A DNA stretch of 57,604 bases, taken from Phascolarctobacterium sp. GTDB taxonomy: Bacteria; Bacillota; Negativicutes; Acidaminococcales; Acidaminococcaceae. A program made the position numbers and the translations under genes. Numbering within the stretch: position 1 is the first letter of the stretch; every line of letters starts with the position of its first letter. The DNA lies in contig JAFTID010000036.1 in assembly GCA_017457085.1 (NCBI GenBank), positions 1 to 57,604 on the forward strand, written 5' to 3'. The notes below the pieces were generated by a model. That model did no database searches and had not been told where the DNA came from. It saw only the letters and a list, made by a program, of their open reading frames with translations. Shown here one piece after another: positions 34,564-44,010 of the stretch.

Positions 34564-35007
34564 TTATTCTACTGGATCCTTAATTACAAAAGTACAGTCA
34601 CATTCGCAAGCAACAGCACCATCAACCTTACCTTCGCAGTGGATAATACCCATACTGCCACGCATAGTTTTAACAACTTCTGCGGTAGTGATAACTTGGT
34701 CACCAGGAACAACTTGTTTACGGAAACGTACATTATCAATTTTTACAAACATTGCAATCTTGCCACGGTTTTCTTCAGGGTAAAGCATAGCTACGCCACC
34801 AACTTGTGCCATTGCTTCAATCAGAAGAACGCCCGGCATAATAGGTTCATTGGGGAAATGACCTAAAAATTGTACTTCATTAGCAGTAATATTTTTAATG
34901 CCAACTGCACGTTTCATCGGTTCAATTTCTAAAATACGATCTACCAACAACAAGGGATAACGATGCGGAAGAATCTTTTTAATTTCATTGATATCTAAGA
35001 CTGTCAT
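34564..35007 (-). CDS. fabZ: 3-hydroxyacyl-ACP dehydratase FabZ
   Basis: A 147-residue hotdog-fold enzyme: LPHRYPLLLVDRI, then GHFPNEPIMPGVLLIEAMAQVG containing the catalytic His and Glu. It dehydrates 3-hydroxyacyl-ACP and so competes with LpxA/LpxD for substrate. It follows lpxC directly. Confidence 0.95.
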   Translation of the reverse strand: MTVLDINEIKKILPHRYPLLLVDRILEIEPMKRAVGIKNITANEVQFLGHFPNEPIMPGVLLIEAMAQVGGVAMLYPEENRGKIAMFVKIDNVRFRKQVVPGDQVITTAEVVKTMRGSMGIIHCEGKVDGAVACECDCTFVIKDPVE

Positions 35008-35853
35008 TTATTTCTCCTCCTTTGTTCTATACGCTTGAATTTGCTTTGCAATTTGAGAATTAAAGGCATGACCAGTTTTCACCGCAATTACATGACCTTT
35101 AATATGACCAAGTAAATATAAATCACCAATAACATCAAGAATTTTGTGACGGATAAGTTCATCATCATAACGAGGTACAGATAAAATCTTGTCTTTATCA
35201 AAGACAACTACGTTTTCCAAGCTTCCGCCCAAGCCAAGTCCCAGCTTCTTAAGCATTTCCAATTCTTCGGTAAACGCTACAGTTCTTGCCGCCATAATTT
35301 CATTTTTAAAGCTTTCAGCATTCAATTCAATATCATAATATTGAGTGCCAAGCAAAGGATGCTTGTTAATGGAAGTAAAAGAGATACGATATCCATCATA
35401 AGGAATGATTGCAATATAACGATCACCGTCATGAACATGGAACTCTTTATCAACAGTATATACCTTGCGTTCTTCTTCTTGTTCCAACAAACCAGCTTCT
35501 TCCAGCAGCTCACAGAATACTTTGGCACTGCCGTCAGTTACAGGAGGTTCAGGAGAAGACATTTCAATATAAATATTATCTACGCCCATCATAGAAAGTG
35601 CAGCCATTAAATGTTCAACAGTGAACACCTCAGCACCATTAGCGCTAATAGTAGTAGCTTTCACAGTAGAGCTTACATTTTCAGCTAAAGCTTTGATTTC
35701 AGGACGATTCGGTAAATCCGTACGCACATAAACAACACCAGTATTTACTGCCGCCGGTTTAAATGTCATTACTACTTCTTTACCAGAATGCAAACCAATA
35801 CCAGCATAAGAAATTTCTTTACAAATTGTATGTTGCATATTTCTTTCGCTCAT
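35008..35853 (-). CDS. lpxC: UDP-3-O-acyl-GlcNAc deacetylase LpxC
   Basis: A 281-residue zinc deacetylase with zinc and active-site motifs TVEHLMAALSMMGVDN, RHKILDVIGDLYLLG and VKTGHAFN, and the start TICKEISYAGIGLHSGKEV. It catalyses the committed step of lipid A synthesis. It is not fused to fabZ. ATG at 35853 follows GGAGGAG. Confidence 0.95.
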   Translation of the reverse strand: MSERNMQHTICKEISYAGIGLHSGKEVVMTFKPAAVNTGVVYVRTDLPNRPEIKALAENVSSTVKATTISANGAEVFTVEHLMAALSMMGVDNIYIEMSSPEPPVTDGSAKVFCELLEEAGLLEQEEERKVYTVDKEFHVHDGDRYIAIIPYDGYRISFTSINKHPLLGTQYYDIELNAESFKNEIMAARTVAFTEELEMLKKLGLGLGGSLENVVVFDKDKILSVPRYDDELIRHKILDVIGDLYLLGHIKGHVIAVKTGHAFNSQIAKQIQAYRTKEEK

Positions 35854-35865
35854 TACTCTCCTCCT

Positions 35866-36759
35866 TTACTTTTTCTTGCCGTTAAATCGACGACGTTTAT
35901 CTTTCCATCTGTCGTGAACCCAGAACCACATTTCAGGATCACTAATAATCTCATGCTCTAATACAGTTACCAATTGTCTAGTAACAATAGCGAAGTCTTC
36001 TTCTTTATTCTTAGTTTTTGGAGTATACAACGGAGGATGAATTTTAGCAGTACACGTACCGTCCTCATTATTATGCATAAAAATTGGCAATATAGGAGAA
36101 CCATAAATCCTAGACAGAGCTGCAGCTCCTACTGGGATTTTTGATTCTTTTCCAAACAAACTCGTTGCAACACCACCATAGTTGGTATCTTGATCATATA
36201 AAATACCGAGAAGATGCTTTTCTTTTAACATTCTACTAATGGATAATAAATCACGCTCACCATGATTGTAAGCTACTTTTTGTCCAACCATCTGGCGATA
36301 TTCATTAATGAATTTATCCATATGACCATTATTTTGCTTTCTAGCAATAGACAACATTGGATATCCGTGCAATGCAACTGTCGCACCTAAAAGTTCCCAG
36401 TTGCCATAATGACCAGTTGCCATTATTACGCCTTTGCCCTCTTGATACGCAGCTTCTAGATATTCCAAACCTTCAACTTTTACAATTTCCCCAATATTTT
36501 TAGGAGAAAGCAACGGAAAGCGCATTACTTCTACTGTCATGCGACCAAAACGTCTTAAACTTTTGTCCGCAATTTCTTTAGCACGAGTTTCGTCTACACC
36601 TAAGCATTCCATAACATTGTCAACAGCAATATCCATTCTCCACTTAGGAATAAACATACAAGCAATTCCACCTATTACACTTGCACACATATTGCGCAAC
36701 CATTTAGGTGAAACACACATTAATTTGCTAAATAATTTAACTATATAATAACCTAACAC
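35866..36759 (-). CDS. Lysophospholipid acyltransferase (LpxL/HtrB-type), copy 2
   Basis: A 297-residue LpxL/HtrB-family protein with H-x4-E motif HYGNWELLG near residue 115, then LLGILYDQDTNYGGVATSLFGKES and MWFWVHDRWK. The N-terminus is hydrophobic. Same length as the copy at 23245-24138 but clearly divergent, so it is an old paralogue. Start is GTG at 36759. Confidence 0.85.
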   Translation of the reverse strand: MLGYYIVKLFSKLMCVSPKWLRNMCASVIGGIACMFIPKWRMDIAVDNVMECLGVDETRAKEIADKSLRRFGRMTVEVMRFPLLSPKNIGEIVKVEGLEYLEAAYQEGKGVIMATGHYGNWELLGATVALHGYPMLSIARKQNNGHMDKFINEYRQMVGQKVAYNHGERDLLSISRMLKEKHLLGILYDQDTNYGGVATSLFGKESKIPVGAAALSRIYGSPILPIFMHNNEDGTCTAKIHPPLYTPKTKNKEEDFAIVTRQLVTVLEHEIISDPEMWFWVHDRWKDKRRRFNGKKK

Positions 36760-36778
36760 TAATTACACCATCTAAAAA

Positions 36779-37804
36779 TTACTTGCCTTGTAATTTTTCC
36801 AATTCTTTCTCTAAGGTTTTAACACGTTTAATCATATCGCCCAACTTGCGGATATTTGCTTCTTGGCGCAACCATTCTTTATGGGGCATTGCAGGGAATC
36901 CAGCCATGAAAGAATTGGAAGGAATATTGCTGATGATACCGGTTCTGCCACCAAATACACAATTATCGCCAATAGTAATATGGCCTACGGTGCCAACTTG
37001 ACCAGCAAAGGTTACGTTGTTACCTACAGTTACACTGCCGGAAATGCCTACATGAGCAACTACCAAGCAGTTTTCGCCCAAGATATCATTATGACCCAAG
37101 TGTACCAAGTTATCAATTTTAGTACCTTTACCAACAATAGTGCTATTTGCAGTCGCACGGTCAATACAGGTATTATTGCCAATTTCTACATCATCATGCA
37201 AAATAACGTTACCAGTTTGCAATACTTTACTGTGTTTACCATTTTGAGTAATGTAACCAAAGCCGTCGCCGCCGATAACAGCGCCAGCTTGCAAAATAAC
37301 TCTGTCACCTAATACGCAGTCTTCACGAACAGTTACATTAGGATATACGATGCAATCCTTGCCAACTTTTACACGTTTACCGATATAAGCATGAGGATAA
37401 ATCACAGTACCATCGCCAACTTCCGCACCATCTTCTACAACAGCAAAAGGTTGGATAGCAACATTGTTACCAATTTTAGCAGTAGGTGCTACGTAAGCTA
37501 AGTTGCTAACCACACGTTCAACTTCTTCCGGTGCGCGGAACAATTCCAATAAAGCAGCAAATGCTGCACGCGGATTTTCTACACGAATAACAGGTCTACC
37601 ATCCAGTTGCGGATCGGCAGGACTCAAAACCATCACGCCAGCTTTGCTCAGATGGCAGTGCTCTACATGAGGAGGCACCGCAAAAGAAATATCTTGGGGA
37701 CCAGCTTCAACTAAACCAGCAACACCAGTAACAACTAAAGCAGGATTATCATTTTCTACAGTACCATGTAAAAACTCAGCTAACTCTTGTACACTCTTTT
37801 CCAT
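36779..37804 (-). CDS. lpxD: UDP-3-O-acylglucosamine N-acyltransferase LpxD
   Basis: A 341-residue protein: an N-terminal uridine-binding domain (SVQELAEFLHGTVE; VRVENPRAAFAALLELF), a hexapeptide beta-helix (IGNNVAIQPFAVVEDGAEVGDGTVIYPHAYIGK), catalytic-type HLGHNDILGENCLVVAHVGISG, and a C-terminal helix. ATG at 37804 follows GGAGG; the upstream frame overlaps that site. Confidence 0.95.
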   Translation of the reverse strand: MEKSVQELAEFLHGTVENDNPALVVTGVAGLVEAGPQDISFAVPPHVEHCHLSKAGVMVLSPADPQLDGRPVIRVENPRAAFAALLELFRAPEEVERVVSNLAYVAPTAKIGNNVAIQPFAVVEDGAEVGDGTVIYPHAYIGKRVKVGKDCIVYPNVTVREDCVLGDRVILQAGAVIGGDGFGYITQNGKHSKVLQTGNVILHDDVEIGNNTCIDRATANSTIVGKGTKIDNLVHLGHNDILGENCLVVAHVGISGSVTVGNNVTFAGQVGTVGHITIGDNCVFGGRTGIISNIPSNSFMAGFPAMPHKEWLRQEANIRKLGDMIKRVKTLEKELEKLQGK

Positions 37805-37866
37805 AACATAAACCTCCATAAGTAAAAGTGGACGGATGCTTCCATCCGCTAATCCGCTTCGGTAAT

Positions 37867-38274
37867 TTATTTCATTTTGTCAATTACAGCTTGGGTAACA
37901 TCAGTGCCACCTTGGGGAACAGCATCTTTATACAGAATAGCCCCCAAGCCTTTTTCTTTAGCAACTTGATGCAACGCACTATCTAAACTAGATTTCAATT
38001 TATTTTGAGCTTCACTTTGCAACAATTGTGCTTTAGCGGAATACTCAGACATAACTTGTTGTTGTTCTTCAGTAGATTTTCCTTCCAAAGCTTTTTCCAT
38101 TTCTACTTGCAGCTCACCCATACGTTTAGCAACTTCGTCTTGGGTATTTTTTACAAATACAGCTTCACTTTCAATTTTACGCATATCAACAGTACCAAAC
38201 TCAGCATTACGACCACTGCAGCCGAAAGTAAGCATAGAGCCGGCAATCAACAATCCTGCAACAATTTTCTTCAT
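37867..38274 (-). CDS. OmpH/Skp-like lipoprotein
   Basis: A 135-residue protein with a lipoprotein signal (MKKIVAGLLIAGSMLTFGC, lipobox LTFGC) and a Skp/OmpH-like body: GTVDMRKIESEAVF, a long helical arm (ELQVEMEKALEGKSTEEQQQ), and the C-terminal LGAILYKDAVPQGGTDVTQAVIDKMK typical of OmpH. It is probably a lipid-anchored periplasmic chaperone. It is the third protein in a row of this general kind. ATG at 38274 follows GTGAGG. Confidence 0.75.
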   Translation of the reverse strand: MKKIVAGLLIAGSMLTFGCSGRNAEFGTVDMRKIESEAVFVKNTQDEVAKRMGELQVEMEKALEGKSTEEQQQVMSEYSAKAQLLQSEAQNKLKSSLDSALHQVAKEKGLGAILYKDAVPQGGTDVTQAVIDKMK

Positions 38275-38315
38275 AATAGATAACCTCACTTTTTATTGAC
38301 CTTCACATTTAATCT

Positions 38316-38858
38316 TTAAGACAACTTGGCAGCTTCTGCATCAAAACGCTTTTGCATTTCCTGCTTATATGCCTTTATTTTCAAATTAATATATTCTTGT
38401 TTACGTTCCTCTAAACCCACTAACTTCGCTTCTCTTTCAGAACGCAACTCCTCAATTTCATTCTCTAACTGCTCTCTGCTTTTAGAACGCATCTTCAAAG
38501 AATCTAATTGCATACGCAAATTAAACATTCTTAATTGATATTCTTCCTCAAGCTCTTTCTTTTGTTGGGCAATCAATCCTTCTGCTTCTTGCTCCACTTC
38601 TTGACGATATTTCTTCAACTGTGCCATTTCTTTGCCACGTAATTCAACCATACGGGTATTAGCATCGGCAACCACATAGTTTTCTCCGCTAAGCTTCTTA
38701 AGTTCTTGTAGCTTCTCGATTGTTGTAAGCTTAGTTTCAGCTAAAACAACTTTCTTTGGTTCTTCTTGAACTATAGTATTCTTATTTTTCTGCACATTAC
38801 CGCAGGCAGATACACATAATGTACCCAAAACAAACATTATCAGCAAAATTTTGCCCAT
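38316..38858 (-). CDS. Coiled-coil lipoprotein of the OM assembly cluster
   Basis: A 180-residue protein with a lipoprotein signal (GKILLIMFVLGTLCVSAC, lipobox VSAC). Residues ~60-180 form a nearly continuous charged coiled coil (ENEIEELRSEREAKLVGLEERKQ). It lacks the OmpH C-terminal motif, so it is at best distantly Skp-like. It sits between two OmpH-type genes; a periplasmic chaperone or spacer role is inferred. Confidence 0.7.
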   Translation of the reverse strand: MGKILLIMFVLGTLCVSACGNVQKNKNTIVQEEPKKVVLAETKLTTIEKLQELKKLSGENYVVADANTRMVELRGKEMAQLKKYRQEVEQEAEGLIAQQKKELEEEYQLRMFNLRMQLDSLKMRSKSREQLENEIEELRSEREAKLVGLEERKQEYINLKIKAYKQEMQKRFDAEAAKLS

Positions 38859-38887
38859 AATTCATTCCTCCTGCACCAATAGCAAAT

Positions 38888-38905
38888 GAGGCCCAAAAGG
38901 GCCTC
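38888..38905 (-). terminator. Short GC-rich hairpin after ompH
   Basis: GAGGCCC and GGGCCTC form a perfect 7-bp stem with an AAAA loop in the ompH-lipoprotein gap. Only ATTTGC follows on the minus strand, so it is probably an attenuator or processing site rather than a full terminator. Confidence 0.45.
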
Positions 38906-38921
38906 TTATGGCATTAACATA

Positions 38922-39404
38922 TTAACCTTTTTGCAACGCTCTAACAACTTCGTCAGTAATATCTACGCCACCAAAAACAACAGTATCTTTATGAACAACA
39001 ACGGACAGACCTTTTTTGTCAGCAATTTTTTGAATATTCAATTCAATATTTTTGAGAACGGGGTCCATCAATTCTTTTTCTTTGTTGCCAAGACGTTCTT
39101 GTAATTGTTTGTAGTAACGTTGTTTTTCAGCATCACTCATAGTTTTGCTTTTTTCATCAAAATCTTTTTGTGCAGTCGCAATTTCATTTTGCATTGCAGT
39201 TCTTACATTAGCTAATTCAGGACTTTGAGATACCAGCATTTGGTAATTAACAACACCAATAGCAGACTCTTTAGCAGCTGCAGAAGCAGTACCACCAAAA
39301 CCACTTTGAGACAAAGTCAATGCGAAGCAACCCAATACAAAGATTGCTGCTACAAACAAAGAAACTAATTTAACATTTTTAGGATTGCGCAAATGCTGCA
39401 TCAT
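38922..39404 (-). CDS. OmpH/Skp family periplasmic chaperone
   Basis: A 160-residue protein: N-terminal signal/anchor (LVSLFVAAIFVLGCFALTLSQS), then IGVVNYQMLVSQSPELANVRTAMQ, a helical arm (KDFDEKSKTMSDAEKQRYYKQLQ), and LSVVVHKDTVVFGGVDITDEVVRAL, the OmpH signature. Skp-type chaperones carry unfolded outer-membrane proteins to the BAM complex; the bamA gene is close upstream. Confidence 0.85.
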   Translation of the reverse strand: MMQHLRNPKNVKLVSLFVAAIFVLGCFALTLSQSGFGGTASAAAKESAIGVVNYQMLVSQSPELANVRTAMQNEIATAQKDFDEKSKTMSDAEKQRYYKQLQERLGNKEKELMDPVLKNIELNIQKIADKKGLSVVVHKDTVVFGGVDITDEVVRALQKG

Positions 39405-39476
39405 AATAATATACCTGCTTTCTTACATAAATATATAGTCTATTATATCAGCCAATAGTAATTCTTTCAATAAAAG

Positions 39477-40748
39477 CTATAAATTTCCTATAATCCTCAA
39501 ATAAAATTCATCACCGCCATAAACATATTCTGCACTTAGGAACTCATGAATACGATAACGCACACCATATTCATTACGGTTGCTATTAGCAAAATGTTCA
39601 GCACGCAAACGCCACTTCGGGTCTAAATAATATTCAAGCTTATAGTTATTTTCTCCGTCAGGAACTCTTCTAATATAAGACCACCCACTCTTGCCCCAAT
39701 AGCGGGTGTAGCCTACGCCAAAATTCCAATCAACATCATCAAGAACTACTTCTACTTCCCCAAAGAGCTCTTCTTTCGGAGAAATGAACTTGCCAAAATG
39801 CGCTTTGCCTGACAAATTTTCTTCGCCTCTACCAATGTCACCATAACCTTCAAACCAAATTTTATATTTATCTGAATTAATTAAAAATTCAACGGTCATA
39901 TCGGTATCAGGCGTTATATTAACACGTGGTTGCAGTTTGTTCTTTACTATTTCAGGCTCCCTGCTTAACTTCGCAAGCAGAAAATCTTCAATCTCCTGCC
40001 TTTGACGTTCTACATAACTAACAGGTAAGCCACGCAATTTATTGCACTCATCGGCATACTTGGATTTTAATTTCATCAATAAAATATTAGGAATTGCCTC
40101 TGAACGCATACTGTAATCCACATTGCGCACAAGCTGTCCTACTGGATAAACGATTACCTGTACCACAGTCTTGTCAGCTTCATTCAGTAGATCTACAGCT
40201 ACCTTAAATTCAGGTAAGACTTCTTCTACCTGCTCACGAACCATCTTCCTGAGTACACCATCCGCCCAATCACTAGCATCAATAGACGCTCCGCGAATCG
40301 TATCTTTCAATTGCTGTTTTAAGGTCGGCAACTTACTTTCAAGTAACTCCGAAGTTTGAGCTTCAATCCCTGAAAACTGCAAATCAACTTCAACATTTCG
40401 GATAGACTCATTCCAAGGACGAACCTTCAAAACGAGTTCTGCATTTTTATCGATAGTTAATTCAGTACTTTGTAGATAGTAGCCGGTAAGCACCCGATCC
40501 GCAATGTCAGAAAGCAAAGTTGCATACTCTTGTTGGCTTGGCAGAATTACTTCTGTATCACGTTCCAGCAAAAGTTGTTGAGCAACTAATTGCATACTAG
40601 TAGACATTTTGTTGATTAAAGGCGCACTTGTACCACCAGTCACGTCAACTACCTGCACATAAACTTGTTCAATTGGCATAGAAAAAGCTTGCTGCAATGG
40701 CAAGAAGCTTGTCATTGCAGCAAGAGTTAAAATCATTTTGGACTTCAT
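39477..40748 (-). CDS. Outer-membrane-associated protein of unknown function, downstream of bamA
   Basis: A 423-residue exported protein (signal MILTLAAMTSFLPLQQAFS). Residues ~40-270 alternate strands and helices and are repeat-like; the last ~150 residues read as amphipathic strands (KYKIWFEGYGDIGRGEENLSGKAHF; WNFGVGYTRYWG; YGVRYRIHEFLSAEYVYGG), suggesting a barrel-like domain. No family is recognised. ATG at 40748 follows GGAG. It follows bamA by 16 bp and precedes ompH, so a role in outer-membrane protein assembly is likely. Confidence 0.7.
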   Translation of the reverse strand: MKSKMILTLAAMTSFLPLQQAFSMPIEQVYVQVVDVTGGTSAPLINKMSTSMQLVAQQLLLERDTEVILPSQQEYATLLSDIADRVLTGYYLQSTELTIDKNAELVLKVRPWNESIRNVEVDLQFSGIEAQTSELLESKLPTLKQQLKDTIRGASIDASDWADGVLRKMVREQVEEVLPEFKVAVDLLNEADKTVVQVIVYPVGQLVRNVDYSMRSEAIPNILLMKLKSKYADECNKLRGLPVSYVERQRQEIEDFLLAKLSREPEIVKNKLQPRVNITPDTDMTVEFLINSDKYKIWFEGYGDIGRGEENLSGKAHFGKFISPKEELFGEVEVVLDDVDWNFGVGYTRYWGKSGWSYIRRVPDGENNYKLEYYLDPKWRLRAEHFANSNRNEYGVRYRIHEFLSAEYVYGGDEFYLRIIGNL

Positions 40749-40763
40749 AACAAACTCCAAATA

Positions 40764-42668
40764 TTAGAATTGTCCACCAAAGCTAAAGTGGAATTTGCCA
40801 CCATCATCACCATAACCATAATCCAGTTTAACAGGACCGAGAGGTGAATTGATACGCAAGCCCACACCAAAGCTATTTTTAATTAAACCAAAGTCAAATT
40901 CGTCTTCAAAACGATTATCCCAAGCATAACCATTATCGGTAAAGAGAACGCCTTGCACTTTCTTAACAATGGGGAAACGATATTCCAAGGTGGCCTTAAC
41001 CATACTGTTGCCACGGAATTGATCATCTTCGTAGCCGCGCAGGGTATCACTGCCACCCATGGAGAAGCGTTGACTCAAAGGCATATCGCCATCAGCGTAA
41101 CCTGCACCTAAGTTCAAAGCCCATACAGATTCGCCACCTGCACGATAGTAGTAACGATAGTCAGCAGTAAATTTGGTAAAGTCAAAGTCGCCGCCCATAA
41201 AGCCTGCATGTTCAATGCTGTAGGAAATACGTTTACCTTCGTGGGGATCATAAATATTATCACGAGAGTCAAGCACACGACCTAAAGTAATGGAACGAGT
41301 TACGCCGAAGTTTTCTTTGCGGCGTTCCTCAGGCGTTTGCGGATAATTATATTTGGGATTATTATAATTGGAATTTTTAAACTGTTCCTCATAGTATTGA
41401 TCCGGATCGTCTTCATAACCATCAGCTTCACCTTTATAGATGTCATCACGATTTTTCAAAGTGATATAGTTGCTGATGAATTCATCTTCTGCACGACGGC
41501 TCAAGGTCAATTCTTGACCACGACGTTTTTTGTCGTAACGAGCAATTTCGTCGCCATCAATATTGTAGTCAGCATATTCATTGGTGATGTCGTACAATTG
41601 GATAGTCGCCATGGTTTCTTTATCATCTAACCAAGGACGAGTATAGCTGAAGTCATAGTTCTTGTTGTCTTCGCCACCAAATTCCCAACGGATATTGATT
41701 CTATCACCAATACCACGGAAGTTTTTGTCACCAATGGAAATCATACCAACGAAACCGTCAGCACTGGAGTAACCTGCACCAATACCAAAGGTACCAGTAT
41801 TCATTTCTACAACAGCAATTTCTACTTCAACAGAGTTAGGTTCTTTACCAGGGTTAAGCTTTACGTTAACGTCCTCAAAGTAACCTAAATTATAAATACG
41901 TTGCATACTGCGACGTGCATCCTTCGCATTAAAGGGTTGACCTTTTTTCAGACGCATTTCACGGGTAATAACGTAATCTTTAGTTTTTACATTACCTTTA
42001 ACCTTAAAGTCTTCAACAACGCCTTCGTTTACAGTAAGGTTCAAGGTACCGTCTTGATCCATGTGTACATCAGTTACACGAGCAAGGATATAGCCAGCTT
42101 GACGATATTCTTCTTCCAGCTTCAACACACGACGGTTAATATCTTTTAAATTAACAACAGAGCCTTCTTCCAAATTAAAGAGGCTGTTGATTTTTTGCTT
42201 TTCAATTACAGTATTGCCAACAAGGTTCAGCTCTTTGTAGGTCGGATTTTCCAATACATGATAGGTAACTTGTACGCCTTCGGGCACTTCTTTAAATTCC
42301 GGACGCAAATCATAGAACCAGCCCATATCATAAATTGCACCTAAGTCTTCACTTAAACCGATTTCAGTAAGTTCCATACCAGGTTTAGTTTTAACAACAG
42401 CAAGAACTTCTTCCTCGCTAAGCACAGTACTGCCAGTTACAGTTTGTTTAGTGATAGTTTTACCCAAATATTGTGCCAATTTATTTTCAGGTTTTACTTG
42501 AGTGCTTTCTTCGACAGCTTCAGCTTGAGGAACTGCAACATTAGCAGCCTCTACTAAAACAGCAGCATTTTGCGCAATTTCAGATTGCTCTTGTGCGAAC
42601 ACAGGCACAGCAAACAACATAGCTGCCATACCAATTGTGAGAGGCTGTAACAAATATCTTTTCTTCAT
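40764..42668 (-). CDS. bamA: Outer-membrane protein assembly factor BamA
   Basis: A 634-residue Omp85 protein: signal peptide (GMAAMLFAVPVFA), POTRA repeats between ~70 and 300 (VTYHVLENPTYKELNLVGNTVIEKQKI; INRRVLKLEEEYRQAGY; GYFEDVNVKL), and a 16-strand-type barrel with GGSDTLRGYEDD and a C-terminal FSFGGQF. It inserts beta-barrel proteins in the outer membrane. The C-terminal Phe and the RGY motif of Omp85 proteins are present. Confidence 0.95.
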   Translation of the reverse strand: MKKRYLLQPLTIGMAAMLFAVPVFAQEQSEIAQNAAVLVEAANVAVPQAEAVEESTQVKPENKLAQYLGKTITKQTVTGSTVLSEEEVLAVVKTKPGMELTEIGLSEDLGAIYDMGWFYDLRPEFKEVPEGVQVTYHVLENPTYKELNLVGNTVIEKQKINSLFNLEEGSVVNLKDINRRVLKLEEEYRQAGYILARVTDVHMDQDGTLNLTVNEGVVEDFKVKGNVKTKDYVITREMRLKKGQPFNAKDARRSMQRIYNLGYFEDVNVKLNPGKEPNSVEVEIAVVEMNTGTFGIGAGYSSADGFVGMISIGDKNFRGIGDRINIRWEFGGEDNKNYDFSYTRPWLDDKETMATIQLYDITNEYADYNIDGDEIARYDKKRRGQELTLSRRAEDEFISNYITLKNRDDIYKGEADGYEDDPDQYYEEQFKNSNYNNPKYNYPQTPEERRKENFGVTRSITLGRVLDSRDNIYDPHEGKRISYSIEHAGFMGGDFDFTKFTADYRYYYRAGGESVWALNLGAGYADGDMPLSQRFSMGGSDTLRGYEDDQFRGNSMVKATLEYRFPIVKKVQGVLFTDNGYAWDNRFEDEFDFGLIKNSFGVGLRINSPLGPVKLDYGYGDDGGKFHFSFGGQF

Positions 42669-42685
42669 TTAGGTCCTCCTAAAAA

Positions 42686-43180
42686 TTATTTGGAATTACT
42701 AAGCTCTACCCTAGCAGATTGCACCAATCGGCGCATATCTACTTCAGTTATTTTTACCTGCTGTGAATAATCAGCTTGCCGAGCAGCAGGAACATTATTT
42801 ATTGTTTGATCACCAAAAGGTAGAATTATTGTCTTCTCATTCTCCGAGGAAGTTACTACTTTCCCTAACACAGGTTTGGCAATAGTCACAGCTTCGGTAC
42901 TTTGCTTTTTGCCAGCCACTGCAATACTGTCATAAGCATAATACCAACCACCCAATCCAGCCAACGCCAAAAGCGCAGCCACACACATAGCTAATACTTG
43001 CCTATTCCAGCTCCAAGGAAAATCCTTTTTGTGCCGTAGATTCTTTAATTCTGCTTCCGCCAGCATTAAATCAAGCTCGCCACGCATACCATTGTTATCC
43101 AAAAAGCTTTGCTCAGCATTTTCTAGACTACTTTTAACGCTACGGATGCGTTGAAACACAGAACGACCATTTTGTGCCAC
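42686..43180 (-). CDS. Single-pass membrane protein upstream of bamA
   Basis: A 164-residue protein: ~60 cytoplasmic residues (RSVFQRIRSVKSSLENAEQ), one membrane helix (VLAMCVAALLALAGLGGWYYAY), then an 80-residue extracytoplasmic part (ENEKTIILPFGDQTINN). GTG start at 43180 follows AGGGG. No family is recognised. Its position after a sigma factor gene and its topology would fit an anti-sigma factor or an OM-assembly accessory; both are guesses. Confidence 0.65.
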   Translation of the reverse strand: MAQNGRSVFQRIRSVKSSLENAEQSFLDNNGMRGELDLMLAEAELKNLRHKKDFPWSWNRQVLAMCVAALLALAGLGGWYYAYDSIAVAGKKQSTEAVTIAKPVLGKVVTSSENEKTIILPFGDQTINNVPAARQADYSQQVKITEVDMRRLVQSARVELSNSK

Positions 43181-43352
43181 GCCATTAACCCCTTTCTACA
43201 AAGATAGCTATAGTAACAATCTTTCAACGAATTGTTATTCCACACCTTGTTTAAGTCGATTACATTCGTTTTTGAGCAAAATAGTACATTATTCTACGTA
43301 TATCTACTCAATGATACTATTTAAATATAGTTTTTGTAAAGCAAAAATTACT

Positions 43353-43985
43353 TTAACCTTTATTAAAATCGTGAATAAAGCGGGATAGCATACCACGAAT
43401 TCGTCTAACGCCTTTCTTTTGCAGACGATAGACATGACCAAGGCTGACATCAATAGCATCCGCTACAGATTGGGCAGTCTTGTCTTCCAGATACATGCTC
43501 GTAATTACCTGCTGTTCTTTTTCCGGCAAACGACCTAAGGCCTGAGTTACCTTCTCATGCAAAAGCTGGCGTTCTGCCATCTCCGTAGGTGAAGCTTGCA
43601 TTGCTGGCAAAACTTCTCCTAAAGTCAAGCCACTACCTAAATCTCCTTCAAGATAGAGGGCTCCGCTATTTGCTTTCTTCAAATAATCAAGCATACTGCC
43701 TTTAATACGGAAGGTGGCAAACACGCTAAAAGCTACTCCACGACTATAATCGTAGTTTTCTGCTGCTTCTAAAAGACCAACCATGCCTTCTTGCACCAGT
43801 TCCATGGTCTCATGCTCAGGAAGCTGAAAGCTGACTGCTATTTTAAACACTAAGGGTTGATAAGCAGTCATTAATTTTTGATGAGCCTGCATATCGCCTT
43901 GAGCAACACGCTCCCACAAATGTAATTCTTCCATCGGTTCCAGCAATTTTGTCTTTCGCAGTTCTTCCAAATAGCTTTGTAGCAT
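43353..43985 (-). CDS. Group 3-like sigma-70 family RNA polymerase sigma factor
   Basis: A 210-residue sigma factor: region 2 (YQPLVFKIAVSFQLPEHETMELVQEGMVGLLEAAENYDYSRGVAFSVFATFRIKGSMLDYL), a short region 3, and region 4 (LPEKEQQVITSMYLEDKTAQSVADAIDVSLGHVYRLQKKGVRRIR). This size and pattern fit FliA/WhiG/SigB-type alternative factors rather than ECF. ATG at 43985 follows GGAGGTGG. It sits between tamB and bamA, so it may control envelope genes. Confidence 0.82.
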   Translation of the reverse strand: MLQSYLEELRKTKLLEPMEELHLWERVAQGDMQAHQKLMTAYQPLVFKIAVSFQLPEHETMELVQEGMVGLLEAAENYDYSRGVAFSVFATFRIKGSMLDYLKKANSGALYLEGDLGSGLTLGEVLPAMQASPTEMAERQLLHEKVTQALGRLPEKEQQVITSMYLEDKTAQSVADAIDVSLGHVYRLQKKGVRRIRGMLSRFIHDFNKG

Positions 43986-44010
43986 TGTTCCACCTCCTTC
44001 ACGTAAAATT

